NCBI GenBank assembly: GCA_029266455.1
Contig: JAQSWV010000008.1
Coordinates: 1-64,000, forward strand
DNA: 64,000 nt
DNA from: Nocardioidaceae bacterium
GTDB lineage: Bacteria > Actinomycetota > Actinomycetes > Propionibacteriales > Nocardioidaceae
Reading direction: 5' to 3'
Below are positions 34,786 to 44,356 of the stretch, one piece after another. Below the pieces are notes generated by a model. It searched no databases, was not told the origin of the DNA, and was given only the letters and a program-made list of their open reading frames with translations. Every line of letters begins with the position of its first letter. Within the stretch, counting starts at the first letter, position 1. Position numbers and translations under genes: made by a program.

Positions 34786-36093
34786 ATGATCAGAGTGGCA
34801 CGACGTATCCGCGCTCGCACGGTGCTGGCAGTGGTGACTGCCGCCGGCGTCGGCGTACTAGGGCTCACGGTGCCGGCCACCGCGTCCATCAACCAGCCAT
34901 CGGTGACATCCGAGGTTCCGTCCACGAAGACCCCGCACGCCGTGGATGACGGCGTGGTGGCAAACGCCGCCGTGCATACGTTGTCGAAAGTGGGCTCCGT
35001 CATGTACGCCGGTGGTCAGTTCCACAGCATCCAGGACCCGGCGCGAAACACGACGAGCACACGACACAACCTGTTCTCGTTCGATATTCCCACGGGAAAT
35101 CCGACGTCGTGGGCGCCGCAGGTCGACGGTGAGGTGTTCCGCACGTTGTACGTCGCGCCGTACCTGTACGTGGGCGGCTCGTTCACGACAGCGGACGGCG
35201 TGGCCGGGCACCTCGTCCGCTACCAAGTGGACTCCGGCACACCGGCCATCGACACGGCTTGGAGTGCCGAGCGCGTGACAGCACCGGTGACAGACCTTGA
35301 CTACACCGGCGGACGCCTGATCGTCGCTGGATCCTTCAAGAAGCGGCTCGTGGCGCTGGACCCGGCCACAGGCCGGGACACCGGCTACCTACGCCTCGAC
35401 ATCGCGGGCACGGTCAAGACCAACGGCGCGGGGCCGACCGCGGTCTACCGCATCGCGATCAGCCCCGACGGCCGCCGTCTCGTCGCGATCGGCAACTTCG
35501 CCACAGTGGGGACGGTCAGCCGCCCACGTGCCTTCATGGCCGACCTAGGCACTGACTCGGCGAGCCTTGCCGCGTGGAGCTACCGGCCCCTGAAGAACGT
35601 CTGCAGGGCCACCAGCCTCGGCGCCTATCTGCGCGACGTCGACTTCAGCCCCGACGGCTCGTACTTCGTCTTCGTCGCCACCGGCGGAATGCCCCAGACG
35701 GTGCTCGGCGTGGGCAGGGACATCTGTGACGCGACGACTCGCTTCGAGACGGGAATCGCGGAGCCGTTCCGGCCGACCTGGATCAACTACACCGGGGGGG
35801 ACACCCTGCACTCCGTCGCCGCCGTCGGGTCGGCCGTCTACGTCGGCGGCCACCAACGTTGGCTCGACAACCCGGAGGGAAGGAACAGCGCCGGCCCGGG
35901 TGCGGTTCCCCGAAAGGGGATCGGAGCCATCAACCCGGTCAGCGGCAAGGCGCTCGCCTGGAACCCGACCAAGACCCGCGGTGTGGGGACGAAGTTCATC
36001 TATCCCACGCCGGGCGGGGTGTGGTTCGGCTCGGACGGCAGGCGGTTCGCCGGCCAGGTTCACGACTCGATCGCCTTCACGCCCAAGACCTGA
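34786..36093 (+). CDS. Secreted beta-propeller protein (DUF5122-like)
   Basis: 435 residues with a signal peptide (basic start, hydrophobic core TVLAVVTAAGVGVLGLTVPA, cleavage near ATAS). The mature protein has repeated blade motifs of the type VMYAGGQFHSI, LYVGGSFTTADG, LIVAGSFKK, LVAIGNFATV, AVYVGGHQRW, each followed by a short strand ending in LFSFDIPTG or VALDPATG, as in DUF5122/delta-60 propellers. An exported or surface protein of unknown function. It stands alone. Confidence 0.8.
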   Translation: MIRVARRIRARTVLAVVTAAGVGVLGLTVPATASINQPSVTSEVPSTKTPHAVDDGVVANAAVHTLSKVGSVMYAGGQFHSIQDPARNTTSTRHNLFSFDIPTGNPTSWAPQVDGEVFRTLYVAPYLYVGGSFTTADGVAGHLVRYQVDSGTPAIDTAWSAERVTAPVTDLDYTGGRLIVAGSFKKRLVALDPATGRDTGYLRLDIAGTVKTNGAGPTAVYRIAISPDGRRLVAIGNFATVGTVSRPRAFMADLGTDSASLAAWSYRPLKNVCRATSLGAYLRDVDFSPDGSYFVFVATGGMPQTVLGVGRDICDATTRFETGIAEPFRPTWINYTGGDTLHSVAAVGSAVYVGGHQRWLDNPEGRNSAGPGAVPRKGIGAINPVSGKALAWNPTKTRGVGTKFIYPTPGGVWFGSDGRRFAGQVHDSIAFTPKT

Positions 36094-36266
36094 CTGTCGC
36101 TCGCGATGCAAGGTGGGCCGGCCGTCCGGACGCGATGACCGGAGGTCGTCCCACCTGCGTGCCGGGCGCGTGGCGTGAGAGCGTGACGTCGAGGGGCGGC
36201 AACGACGGGCGGTGACCTCTGCCGTGCGGAGATCGGCCGGCCGTTCTGCCAGGACGCCGAGCCCAC

Positions 36267-36272
36267 TAGCGT
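36267..36272 (+). promoter_or_regulatory. Likely -10 box (TAGCGT) for leaderless methyltransferase gene
   Basis: TAGCGT ends 6 nt before the GTG at 36279; no ribosome site precedes that start. Confidence 0.45.
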
Positions 36273-36278
36273 GGCGTC

Positions 36279-37286
36279 GTGCGAATAGCTGCGGCACTGC
36301 GCCTGGCCCGCGATGGGGACGTACGTTCCCGGCTCGCGGCGGCCCGAGACGGACAGGCCGCCGTCCGGGTGGCAGCCGCTGCTGCCGGGCTCCGGACGGG
36401 CCTACTCGACCTGCTCGGCCAAGGGCCCGCCACGACCAGTGCGCTGGCCACCCGTCGCGGCTGGTCCGACGAGAGTCTGCTGGAGTCGTTCCTGCAGACG
36501 CTGGCGCAGCTGGGTCTGGCCCGCACCTCACGTGGGCAGTGGCAGCTCACCCGTCGCGGCCGCTCGGTGCTGGCCGACGATGTGGTGAGAGCGATGTACG
36601 AGGCCTTCGACGGCTACCACACCGGCCTCTACCGCGAGGTGGAGAAACAGCTCAGCGGCGGTGACGGCCGCCATGACGTCGCCGAGAACGGGCAGCTGAT
36701 CGCCCGGCTCTCGCGGGCGATGGACCCCTTCGTCACCGACTTCCTCACGCATCAGCTCCAGACGGTGCAGCCTCGAGCAGTCCTGGACATCGGCTGTGGA
36801 GCGGGTTCCCACCTCGTGCACATGCTCCGGATGGCGCCGGACGCGTCGGGGACGGGGATCGAGAGCGACTCCGCAGCCGCTGCCCTGGCGCGGACACGGG
36901 TCTCCGACGAGGGTCTGGCACACCGAGCCGGCATCGTCGAGGGCGACGTCCGGCAGACGCTCGGCTCGATGACCGACAGCTTCGATCTCGTCCTGCTCGC
37001 GAATATGATCTACTACCTGCCCGTCGGCGAGCGGGTTCCACTGCTACGGGCGGTAGCCGAGCGCGTGCAACGTGGCGGCACCGTCGTGGTGGTGACCACG
37101 GCGCTCACCGATGCGATGTTCAGCCGCCACTTCGACCTACTGCTACGTGCTCAGACGGGCGACATGGAGCTTCCCACCCTCGCCGACCTGTCCGGCCAGC
37201 TGCGTGCCGCCGGGCTGGCGCCGGGCCGGCCGCGGCGGATCGCGATGGGGGAGCCATTGGCGGCCATGATGGCGACGCGGCCGTAG
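36279..37286 (+). CDS. SAM-dependent methyltransferase with winged-helix N-terminus
   Basis: 335 residues. An N-terminal dimerisation/winged-helix-like part (to about residue 105) includes TTSALATRRGWSDESLLESF, as in small-molecule O-methyltransferases. The class I SAM site is VLDIGCGAGSHLVHM near residue 170, followed by FDLVLLANMIYYLP. It probably methylates a small molecule; the substrate is unknown and there are no biosynthetic neighbours. GTG start, apparently leaderless. Confidence 0.82.
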   Translation: MRIAAALRLARDGDVRSRLAAARDGQAAVRVAAAAAGLRTGLLDLLGQGPATTSALATRRGWSDESLLESFLQTLAQLGLARTSRGQWQLTRRGRSVLADDVVRAMYEAFDGYHTGLYREVEKQLSGGDGRHDVAENGQLIARLSRAMDPFVTDFLTHQLQTVQPRAVLDIGCGAGSHLVHMLRMAPDASGTGIESDSAAAALARTRVSDEGLAHRAGIVEGDVRQTLGSMTDSFDLVLLANMIYYLPVGERVPLLRAVAERVQRGGTVVVVTTALTDAMFSRHFDLLLRAQTGDMELPTLADLSGQLRAAGLAPGRPRRIAMGEPLAAMMATRP

Positions 37287-37297
37287 GGCTGGCTGCC

Positions 37298-37918
37298 TCA
37301 GAAGTCCACCCGCATGACCGCACGGCGCAGCGTCGGACGACTGACCTCGAGAAAACCGGCTTCGGCGAACATGGCGATGGTGCCGACGTGGAGCTCCTCG
37401 AGGAGTGCGGTCGTCGTCGTGGTCATCGGGTAGCCCTCGACGGCGCGGGCGCCGCGCTCGCGAGCGAAGCCCACTGCGGCATGCACGAGCGCCCGGCCGA
37501 CACCGTGCTTCCGGAAGCCCGCACGGGCGAACAGGCAGGTCACCGCCCAAACCTTGTCATCGGCCTTGTCCTCCGCGCGATCGACCCACGGGACGCGGCT
37601 GTTTCGCACCAGGCCGATATACGCGGTACGCGGCTCGACCGCGCACCAGCCGACAGGCTCGCGGTCCAGAAAGGCGACGAGCCCGCTGGTCGTACGGGAA
37701 CGGGGCTCTCCGCAGTGGGCCTGCTCCCGCAGCCGCCGCGCGCGTTCCTCGACGGGGAACGACGCGAAGGACTCCCGAGGCCGCAGCTTGTACCGCTGAC
37801 ACTGGCACCTGCACGCAGTTCCGCGCGTGCCGAGAACCGCCTGCAGGTCCTCCCAGGTCGCCTGGTTGGCAGGCTCCACGGAGAATGCAGGGGGGATGCC
37901 GCCATGAGCTGCCGTCAT
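37298..37918 (-). CDS. GNAT-family N-acetyltransferase
   Basis: 206 residues. The acetyl-CoA-binding core is VTCLFARAGFRKHGVGRALV near residues 124-143. The N-terminus has a Cys cluster (RGTACRCQCQRYK) found in one GNAT subgroup. The substrate is unknown. Convergent with the methyltransferase gene, 11 bp apart. Confidence 0.8.
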   Translation of the reverse strand: MTAAHGGIPPAFSVEPANQATWEDLQAVLGTRGTACRCQCQRYKLRPRESFASFPVEERARRLREQAHCGEPRSRTTSGLVAFLDREPVGWCAVEPRTAYIGLVRNSRVPWVDRAEDKADDKVWAVTCLFARAGFRKHGVGRALVHAAVGFARERGARAVEGYPMTTTTTALLEELHVGTIAMFAEAGFLEVSRPTLRRAVMRVDF

Positions 37919-37963
37919 GAGCGTGATTGTGCCGGTCGACGGGACGTGCAGAGCGGGCCGCAG

Positions 37964-38548
37964 TCAGCGAGTCGGGCGGTACGTGGTGAGCAGCACCCCG
38001 GTCGTCGTCGGCGTGACATCGAGCAGCTGCAGTCTCCGGAGCTGAGCACTGCTCCGGAACAGCTTCTTGCCGCTCCCCAGCACGACCGGGTGGATGGCCA
38101 GTACGTACTCATCCACCAGGTCGTGGTGCATGAGCGTCTGGGCGAGAGCGACGCTGCCCAGAACCGAGATGGTGCCGCCCTCCTGCGCCTTGAGCTCGCT
38201 GACCTGAGCAGCCACGTCGCCATTCAGAACGGTGGTGTTCTGCCAGGTCGCCTGGGTCATGCTGCGCGAGGCGACGTACTTGTCCACAGAGTTCAGGTGC
38301 CTGGCGAACGGGTCCTCGTCGCCAGCGGTCGGCCAGAACGACGCCATCTTGTCGTAGGTCTTCCGACCGAACAGCTGCGCGTCGGTAGCCGCCATCCCGC
38401 CCGCGGCCTCCCGCATGAACACGTCGTCGAAGTACGGCCGCTGCCAACCCCCGTGCACGAAACCCGCTTCGGTGTCCTCTTGCGGATCGCCGGGAGCCTG
38501 TACGACGCCGTCGAGGGACATGAACTCGATCACTACGAGTTTGCGCAT
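37964..38548 (-). CDS. Dihydrofolate-reductase-like (RibD C-terminal) protein
   Basis: 194 residues of the RibD-C/YwjB group: starts KLVVIEFMSLDGVVQAPG, has FGRKTYDKMASFWP near residue 62 and GGTISVLGSVALAQTLMHHD near 125, and ends with VTPTTTGVLLTTYRP. A probable NADPH-dependent reductase of unknown substrate; not the housekeeping DHFR. GGAAGG lies eight bases before the ATG. Confidence 0.83.
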   Translation of the reverse strand: MRKLVVIEFMSLDGVVQAPGDPQEDTEAGFVHGGWQRPYFDDVFMREAAGGMAATDAQLFGRKTYDKMASFWPTAGDEDPFARHLNSVDKYVASRSMTQATWQNTTVLNGDVAAQVSELKAQEGGTISVLGSVALAQTLMHHDLVDEYVLAIHPVVLGSGKKLFRSSAQLRRLQLLDVTPTTTGVLLTTYRPTR

Positions 38549-38656
38549 GTGCTGGGCCTTCCGTGGGAACCACCTCTGTGCCCCTAGGGACCCTCGTGAT
38601 GGCGGGAAGTCATCGGTACCGTGCCGGCCGGGTCGGGCAGGTGACTCCTGGAACGA

Positions 38657-39397
38657 CTAGCAGGGCGTCGAGGACAGTGCCAGCTCCCGAGCGCCGGCGC
38701 CGATGACCCAGACCGAGCAGTCGTTGCTGCCGAAGTGCTGATCGGCCCAGTTCCCTTCGGCGGCCTGGTTCCCGATGCGCACGGGTTCGTCCGTCGTGAT
38801 CGACCCTGGGTCGAAGTCCATGGTGAGGGTCTCACCGTCAACCGTCAGCCCGATGGTGACGTCCTCCCGCCAGCAGACCGCGGTGTGATAGTCCCCGTCG
38901 TCGATGATCACCTTCGACTTCAGCAGCTGGTACCCGTTGGTTCCCTTCACCCGACAGAACGTGGCGCCACCCAGCGGGGTCGGCAGGGCCGACAGCTTCA
39001 CCTGACCCTGCTCGTTCGCCCGCCCCTTCTGCATGATGTTGCCGCTGAAACCCACACCTGCCTCGGGGGGTTCGCTGGTGAACGTCACGCCCATGGCGAA
39101 GTCCTCCGTGCCGGCGTTGTCGCTCTCGCTTCCGTGGGCGATGCCGAACGCCGTGGACTTGTCGTAGAACTCGACCGCATCACCGGCCACGCCATCCACC
39201 GATCGCCAGAGGCCGTGCAGTGTGAGGTCCTCGGTCCCGATCAGGCTGGGAACCGTGGCGCCCTGCGTGGTCATCGACCAGTGCCCGTACAGCTCCGCCG
39301 CAGGACGCTGCCTGGCCTGACCCAGCGTGGTGGCAGCGCCGACTGCCGCTGCGATGACAACCAGGCCGGCCACGGCGGTGATGACGGCGCGGCTCAT
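38657..39397 (-). CDS. Secreted LamG/concanavalin-like domain protein
   Basis: 246 residues. The N-terminal hydrophobic segment (AVITAVAGLVVIAAAVGAAT) is a signal peptide or anchor. The rest looks like a jelly-roll lectin-type domain (HWSMTTQGATVPSLIG, then DAVEFYDKSTAFGI, CWREDVTIGLTVDGE). Three Cys residues are present in the mature part besides a near-terminal one, so disulfides are possible. Function unknown. Confidence 0.65.
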   Translation of the reverse strand: MSRAVITAVAGLVVIAAAVGAATTLGQARQRPAAELYGHWSMTTQGATVPSLIGTEDLTLHGLWRSVDGVAGDAVEFYDKSTAFGIAHGSESDNAGTEDFAMGVTFTSEPPEAGVGFSGNIMQKGRANEQGQVKLSALPTPLGGATFCRVKGTNGYQLLKSKVIIDDGDYHTAVCWREDVTIGLTVDGETLTMDFDPGSITTDEPVRIGNQAAEGNWADQHFGSNDCSVWVIGAGARELALSSTPC

Positions 39398-39403
39398 CCG
39401 ATC

Positions 39404-39409
39404 ACTGTA
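39404..39409 (-). promoter_or_regulatory. Likely -10 box (TACAGT) for leaderless gene 38657-39397
   Basis: On the minus strand TACAGT ends 6 nt before the ATG at 39397; there is no ribosome site. Confidence 0.45.
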
Positions 39410-39529
39410 TGAGCAGTTCCACCGCCGGGGAGGAGAACGGCAACACCGCCAGTGCTTGGCAGGCTCTGCGGATTACGCTGACGCGGGCGCCCGACGGACC
39501 CTCTCGTCGGTGTCAGGAGAGGCTGCCTC

Positions 39530-40726
39530 GTGTTCACGACCTACCGCCGGGTGCTGGCTCTCCCCGGAGCGCTGATGTTCTCAGCGAGTGGTCTGGTCGC
39601 TCGCCTGCCCATCGCGATGGTCAGCCTCGGCATCGTGCTGCTGGTGTCGACCCGCACCGGCTCCTACTCGTCCGCCGGCATCGTCGCGGCGGCGTACCTG
39701 ATCGCGAACGCGCTGTTCGCCGTGCCGCAGGCCCGCCTGATCGACACCCTCGGTCAACGTCGAGTGCTTCCTGTCGCTGCCGCCGTGTCCGCGACCGGGC
39801 TGGTGGCGATGATGGCTGCGGTCGAGTCGGACAGCTCCGCTCCATGGCCGCACCTGTGGGCGGCGGTGGGCGGGGCGACGATGCCGCAGATCGGATCCGC
39901 CGTGCGCGCCCGCTGGTCGAGTCTGGTGCCGAACAAGCGGGACCTGCTGACAGCGTTCGCCTTCGAGTCGGTCGTCGACGAGATGGTGTTCATGCTGGGC
40001 CCTGTCCTCGTCACCGTGCTCGCGACAGCCGTGCATCCCCTTGCCGGACTGTCGAGCGCGGTCGTGGCGACGGTAGCGGGGACGGCGGTGCTGGTCAGCC
40101 AGAAGCGGACGGAACCGGCACCCACCGGCCCGACGCGCCGGGACGCGCGCGGCGGGGCCCCCATGCCATGGGGTGTGCTTGCGCCGCTCGTCGTCTGTGC
40201 GTTCGCCATGGGGGGGTTGCTCGGTGGCGCTGAGGTGGCAACCGTGGCACTGTCCGAGGAGTTCGGCGCCAAGGAACTGTCCGGGCTGATGCTGGCGATA
40301 TGGGCCGTCGGAAGCCTTGTGGCCGGTGTGATCACCGGCGCCGTGCACCTGACGGCGTCGAACGCCATCCGGTTCCGCTGGGGCATGCTCGCCCTGGGGT
40401 CGCTGATGCTGCCGCTCCCCTTCGTCGACGGGTTCGTGACGCTCGCGTTGTTCCTGTTCCTGTCCGGTCTTGCGATCGCGCCCACGCTGATCGCGAGCTT
40501 CGCCTGGATCGAGGAGATCGTGCCACCGGGCCGGATCACTGAGGGCATCACCTTGTTCATCACCGGGCTGGGCGCCGGCCTGGCTCCGGGCGCTGCACTG
40601 GTCGGCCTCGTGGTCGACACCGCCGGCGCGTCGTCGAGCTACTGGCTGACCGCCGTGGCCGGGCTCTTCGGGGCGGCTGTCGCCTTCGTCGCCGCCAGCA
40701 TCGCCCGGCGAACGGCCACGCCGTGA
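39530..40726 (+). CDS. MFS transporter, probable efflux type
   Basis: 398 residues, about twelve hydrophobic segments. The loop 2-3 signature reads PQARLIDTLGQRRVLP. No sugar-transporter motifs are seen; the sequence resembles small-molecule exporters such as those related to SetA-like or drug-efflux MFS proteins. GTG at 39530 follows AGGAG by about eight bases. Single gene; the next gene encodes a YciI/DGPF protein on the same strand, 76 bp away. Confidence 0.8.
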   Translation: MFTTYRRVLALPGALMFSASGLVARLPIAMVSLGIVLLVSTRTGSYSSAGIVAAAYLIANALFAVPQARLIDTLGQRRVLPVAAAVSATGLVAMMAAVESDSSAPWPHLWAAVGGATMPQIGSAVRARWSSLVPNKRDLLTAFAFESVVDEMVFMLGPVLVTVLATAVHPLAGLSSAVVATVAGTAVLVSQKRTEPAPTGPTRRDARGGAPMPWGVLAPLVVCAFAMGGLLGGAEVATVALSEEFGAKELSGLMLAIWAVGSLVAGVITGAVHLTASNAIRFRWGMLALGSLMLPLPFVDGFVTLALFLFLSGLAIAPTLIASFAWIEEIVPPGRITEGITLFITGLGAGLAPGAALVGLVVDTAGASSSYWLTAVAGLFGAAVAFVAASIARRTATP

Positions 40727-40802
40727 GCACCACGATGTCGAAGAGCGACGGCCCCGTTCGACGTGAGGATGACAGGCAACTCCCACAGAAGGGTGCAAGC
40801 AC

Positions 40803-41180
40803 ATGCACTACATGGTGTTCGTGAAGATGTCCGAGGCCGACCTCGAGCCACCCGCGGCTCTGGTCGAGGCGATGGGTGCCGAGATGGAGGCCGGATTCGC
40901 GAACGGGACGCTGGTGCAGGTCGGCGGCCTGTACGCCACGTCCTGCCGGACGGAGTTCCGCGTCCGTGCCGGCGAGGTGACCTCCACCGACGGCCCGTTC
41001 ACCGAGGCGAAGGAGGAGGTGGGCGGCTTCGCGATCATCGATGTCCGTGACCACGCAGAGGCGGTCGAGAACGCGCGGCGGATGGCCGAGCTGCATGCGA
41101 AGCACTGGCCCGAGTGGGTGGGCGCCGTCGAGGCCCGCCGCATCTCCGGACCGGGCGACAACCCGTCTCCGGGCGCCTGA
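40803..41180 (+). CDS. YciI/DGPF-domain protein
   Basis: 125 residues with the dimeric alpha/beta-barrel YCII fold; the characteristic DGPFTEAKEEVGGFAIIDV is present at about residues 62-80. Such genes are regularly found beside ECF42-type sigma factors, as here (sigma gene begins 47 bp downstream). Proposed roles include sensing or oxidative-stress response, but the activity is not established. Confidence 0.85.
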   Translation: MHYMVFVKMSEADLEPPAALVEAMGAEMEAGFANGTLVQVGGLYATSCRTEFRVRAGEVTSTDGPFTEAKEEVGGFAIIDVRDHAEAVENARRMAELHAKHWPEWVGAVEARRISGPGDNPSPGA

Positions 41181-41215
41181 CGCCGCCACCGCCGAGCGGG
41201 TCGGTCGGCGCGGCC

Positions 41216-41221
41216 TACTCT
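41216..41221 (+). promoter_or_regulatory. Likely -10 box (TACTCT) for leaderless sigma factor gene
   Basis: TACTCT ends 6 nt before the GTG at 41228; there is no ribosome site. Confidence 0.4.
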
Positions 41222-41227
41222 GCACGA

Positions 41228-42577
41228 GTGGGCGAGCCGACCGATTCTGCCGATGGCGGCGCCGCTGCCGGCGCCGCCATGGCCTCCGAGGCGGCCAGGG
41301 CTGACGAGGCGGCCAGGGCTGGCGAGGCGACCAGGGCAGCGGTCACGGCGGCCTGGCGCCGGGAGTCCGCAGCTCTGGTGGCCGCGCTCACCCGCATGAC
41401 CCGTGACGTGGCCGTCGCCGAGGACCTGGCGCAGGATGCGCTGGTAGCCGCGTTGGAGCAGTGGCCGCGCCGCGGCATCCCGAGTAGTCCTGCGGCCTGG
41501 CTGATGACCACGGCGAAGCGGCGTGCCGTCGACTACTTCCGCCGCACCGAGACACTGCGGCGCCGCACGGCCGAGCTCGGGCGCGGCCTGGTCGAGATGG
41601 AGGTGCCCGACCTGGACGCGCAGGTCGATCACATCGAGGATGACCTCCTGCGGCTGATGTTTCTCTGCTGTCACCCTGCCCTGACACCCGACACACGCGC
41701 AGCGCTGACGCTGCGGCTGGTCGGCGGGCTGACGACTGCGGAGGTCGCCCGGGGCTTCCTGACCACCGAGACGTCGATGGGGCAGCGGTTGTCGCGCGCC
41801 AAGCGGACCCTGTCGGAGTCCAGTGCCGGCTTCGACATGCCGTCCGGCGCGGAGCGGCTGCAGCGCCTCGATGATGTGATGGCGGTGATCTACCTCGTCT
41901 TCACCGAGGGGTACTCCGCGACTGCCGCCGCGGAATGGACGCGCCCCGACCTGTGCCACGAAGGGGTACGGCTGGCGCGGATCCTCGCCCGCCTTGTCCC
42001 CGGGGAGCCGGAGGTACACAGCCTGCAGGCGCTGCTGGAGCTGCAGGCATCGCGGCTGCATGCCCGGTCGGACGCCCAGGGTCAGCCCCTACTGTTGGAG
42101 TCCCAGGACCGGCGGCGCTGGGACCTGCTGCTGATCCGGCGAGGCCAGGCGGCGCTGACCCGGGCTGAGCAGCTCGCTGCCAGTGGGCGGCCGATCGGCC
42201 GCTACTACCTACAGGCCGCGATCGCGGAACGGCATGCCAGCGCCGCTCGGGCTGCGGACACGGACTGGACCACGATCGCCCACCTCTACGACGTGCTGGC
42301 TGAGGTGGCACCCGGTCCCGTGATCGAGGTGAACCGTGCTGTCGCCCACGGTCGGGCACACGGACCCGAGGCCGGGCTGGCCGTGCTCGAGGCCATTCCC
42401 ACCGACGCGCTCGCCGGCTCTCCGATGCCGTCGGCTGTGCGCGGAGATCTGCTGTCACGACTGCACCGTTCCGACGAGGCAGCCGACGCGTTCCGGGCCG
42501 CGGCAGCAGCGACCCGCAACGTCGCAGAGCGAAGACTGCTGTCCCGCCGGGCTGAGGAGGTCGCCTCGGGCGCGTAG
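41228..42577 (+). CDS. ECF42-type RNA polymerase sigma factor with C-terminal extension
   Basis: 449 residues, far longer than a minimal ECF sigma (~180). Region 2 is seen in VAVAEDLAQDALVAALEQWP and PAAWLMTTAKRRAVDYFRR, and region 4 in LVGGLTTAEVARGFLTTETS followed by MGQRLSRAK. The ~250-residue C-terminal part is helical with TPR-like content (GRYYLQAAIAERHASAA and following), typical of the SigJ/ECF41-42 relatives partnered with DGPF proteins rather than anti-sigma factors. The N-terminus holds an Ala-rich stretch with (E)AARADEAARAGEA repeats. Confidence 0.85.
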   Translation: MGEPTDSADGGAAAGAAMASEAARADEAARAGEATRAAVTAAWRRESAALVAALTRMTRDVAVAEDLAQDALVAALEQWPRRGIPSSPAAWLMTTAKRRAVDYFRRTETLRRRTAELGRGLVEMEVPDLDAQVDHIEDDLLRLMFLCCHPALTPDTRAALTLRLVGGLTTAEVARGFLTTETSMGQRLSRAKRTLSESSAGFDMPSGAERLQRLDDVMAVIYLVFTEGYSATAAAEWTRPDLCHEGVRLARILARLVPGEPEVHSLQALLELQASRLHARSDAQGQPLLLESQDRRRWDLLLIRRGQAALTRAEQLAASGRPIGRYYLQAAIAERHASAARAADTDWTTIAHLYDVLAEVAPGPVIEVNRAVAHGRAHGPEAGLAVLEAIPTDALAGSPMPSAVRGDLLSRLHRSDEAADAFRAAAAATRNVAERRLLSRRAEEVASGA

Positions 42578-42588
42578 GGCCGCGGCCG

Positions 42589-44205
42589 CTAGGCGTGGTG
42601 AGCGGCCTTGGCGGCGTACATCGTGTTGTCGGCGCGGTCCAGAAGGTGCGCGCTGCATTCGCCCACCTCCGGCGATACATGACCGAGACTCAGGGTGGCG
42701 ACCAGCATCTGGTCCTCCACCATGTACGGCGCGTCCAGCAGCTCCCGCAGGCGGTTCACCGCGACCTGTGAGTCGGGCGGAAGGTCCTCACAGATGATGG
42801 CGAACTCGTCGCCACCGAGTCGCCCTATCGTGTCCTCGGCACGGAAGTGCGTGCGCAGCCGGGAGGCGATCTGGCAGAGCACGGAGTCGCCGACGGCATG
42901 CCCGTAGGTGTCGTTGATCGCCTTGAAGTGGTCCACGTCGCCGAAGATGACGTCGAGCTGCGTACCGTGTCGGACTGACCGGGAGTGTGCGCGGTGGAGT
43001 GCGTCCATGAACGCGCGGTGGTTGGACAGTCCGGTCAACGAGTCGGTGAGCGCCATCAGTCGCAGCTGTTCCTCGGTCTCCCGGAGCTCTGCCTCGACGA
43101 GCTCCCGCCGTCCGATGTCCGCGCGCAGTGCTGCGGTGGCTCGCTCGACGCGCTGCAAGGCCCTGTCGCGAGAGGTGGACAGAGTGCCCACCAGCACGGC
43201 GATCAGCACGGTGAACAGGACGCCGGCTGCCCCTGCCGGAATGCTCAGCGAGGGACCGGTCAAGTCCGCGAACTGCGTCGTCGGCTGAAGCAGGAGCCTC
43301 CAGGTGCGGCCGGCAACCTGCACGCTGACCTCGCGCCGTAGGTCATCGTTGTCGAGCACCGGGCCGGGGGTGTTGTGCGCGACCGGCACCCCGTCACTGC
43401 GCGAGGTCGACGTCTCCAGCAGGGTGGCTGCGACGTTGTCCTGCGAAGCCACCTGCAGCGTCTCGGCAAGGAAGTCCTCGCCGCGCATGCTCATCACGAA
43501 CCAGCCGCGGAAGAGCGCCGCATCAGGAGTGCCGACGCCGGCATAGATGGGCGCGGCGAGGATGAAGGACAACTGTTGCTCAGCAGCAGGCAGCAGCCTG
43601 TCCCCCGGCAGCACATAGGTGGCGCTTGCTGTCACCTGCCCGTCGCTACGACCAGTGCGCAGCGCCTGAGTCGGCGCGGCATCCCCGCCGAGATCCTTGC
43701 CCTTCCTCGTGGCGGCCCCGTCCATGGGGCGGCTCATCACGATGAAGAGATGCTCGGACGTCGATTTCGCTGGGTCCAGGCGCAGGCGACCGTTGCCGAG
43801 CGCTCGCCACTGCCGCTGCACGCGGCCGAGCTCACGGTCTGTCGCGGGCACCACCAGTGCCGCTCCACTCACTCCAGGCAGCCGCTGTGGGGTCAGCGTC
43901 GCCGTGAGGGCATTGAAGTCGGAGCCGGTCAGGGTGGTCTGCGCACCCACTCCGGCCGCCAGATCGGTGGCCGCGTCGAGATAGCGGCCGATCTCGGCGG
44001 CCACCGCGTTCTCGATGACCTGGACGCGCTGGTCCATCACCTCCGACCGGTGCTGGTCCTGCTCGCCCTCCACCGCACCGACAAGTGCCCATGAGCCGCT
44101 CAGGCCGACGACCAGCACCGAGCCCACCAGCAGGACGCTGACGCGCCACCGTGCACTCGTGTGTGGAGGACGGTGCACCGATGCCGTTCGTGAAGCAGTC
44201 CGCAT
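42589..44205 (-). CDS. Membrane diguanylate cyclase with CHASE sensor (CHASE-GGDEF)
   Basis: 538 residues. Two transmembrane segments (about 22-42 and 318-340) bracket an extracytoplasmic CHASE domain that includes LPGVSGAALVVPATDREL. The cytoplasmic cyclase domain has LTDSLTGLSNHRAFMDALHR, an RxxD inhibitory site (RAED) five residues before GGDEF (RLGGDEFAII), and ends near residue 530. All residues for c-di-GMP synthesis look intact; no EAL domain. It probably senses a small external ligand. Convergent with the sigma factor gene. Confidence 0.88.
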   Translation of the reverse strand: MRTASRTASVHRPPHTSARWRVSVLLVGSVLVVGLSGSWALVGAVEGEQDQHRSEVMDQRVQVIENAVAAEIGRYLDAATDLAAGVGAQTTLTGSDFNALTATLTPQRLPGVSGAALVVPATDRELGRVQRQWRALGNGRLRLDPAKSTSEHLFIVMSRPMDGAATRKGKDLGGDAAPTQALRTGRSDGQVTASATYVLPGDRLLPAAEQQLSFILAAPIYAGVGTPDAALFRGWFVMSMRGEDFLAETLQVASQDNVAATLLETSTSRSDGVPVAHNTPGPVLDNDDLRREVSVQVAGRTWRLLLQPTTQFADLTGPSLSIPAGAAGVLFTVLIAVLVGTLSTSRDRALQRVERATAALRADIGRRELVEAELRETEEQLRLMALTDSLTGLSNHRAFMDALHRAHSRSVRHGTQLDVIFGDVDHFKAINDTYGHAVGDSVLCQIASRLRTHFRAEDTIGRLGGDEFAIICEDLPPDSQVAVNRLRELLDAPYMVEDQMLVATLSLGHVSPEVGECSAHLLDRADNTMYAAKAAHHA

Positions 44206-44356
44206 CTCGGCGCCCCCGAGTCCCTGGCCGGCGTGGCTCAGAGGCCACGCGCCATGGGAACACGCCAGACGACCTGCTCGCGTGCCCGGGCCGCCGCCGG
44301 GGCCGTTCGGCGGCGAGAACCGCCGGGATGGACGAGTCGGCTGCCTCTGGCCCAGA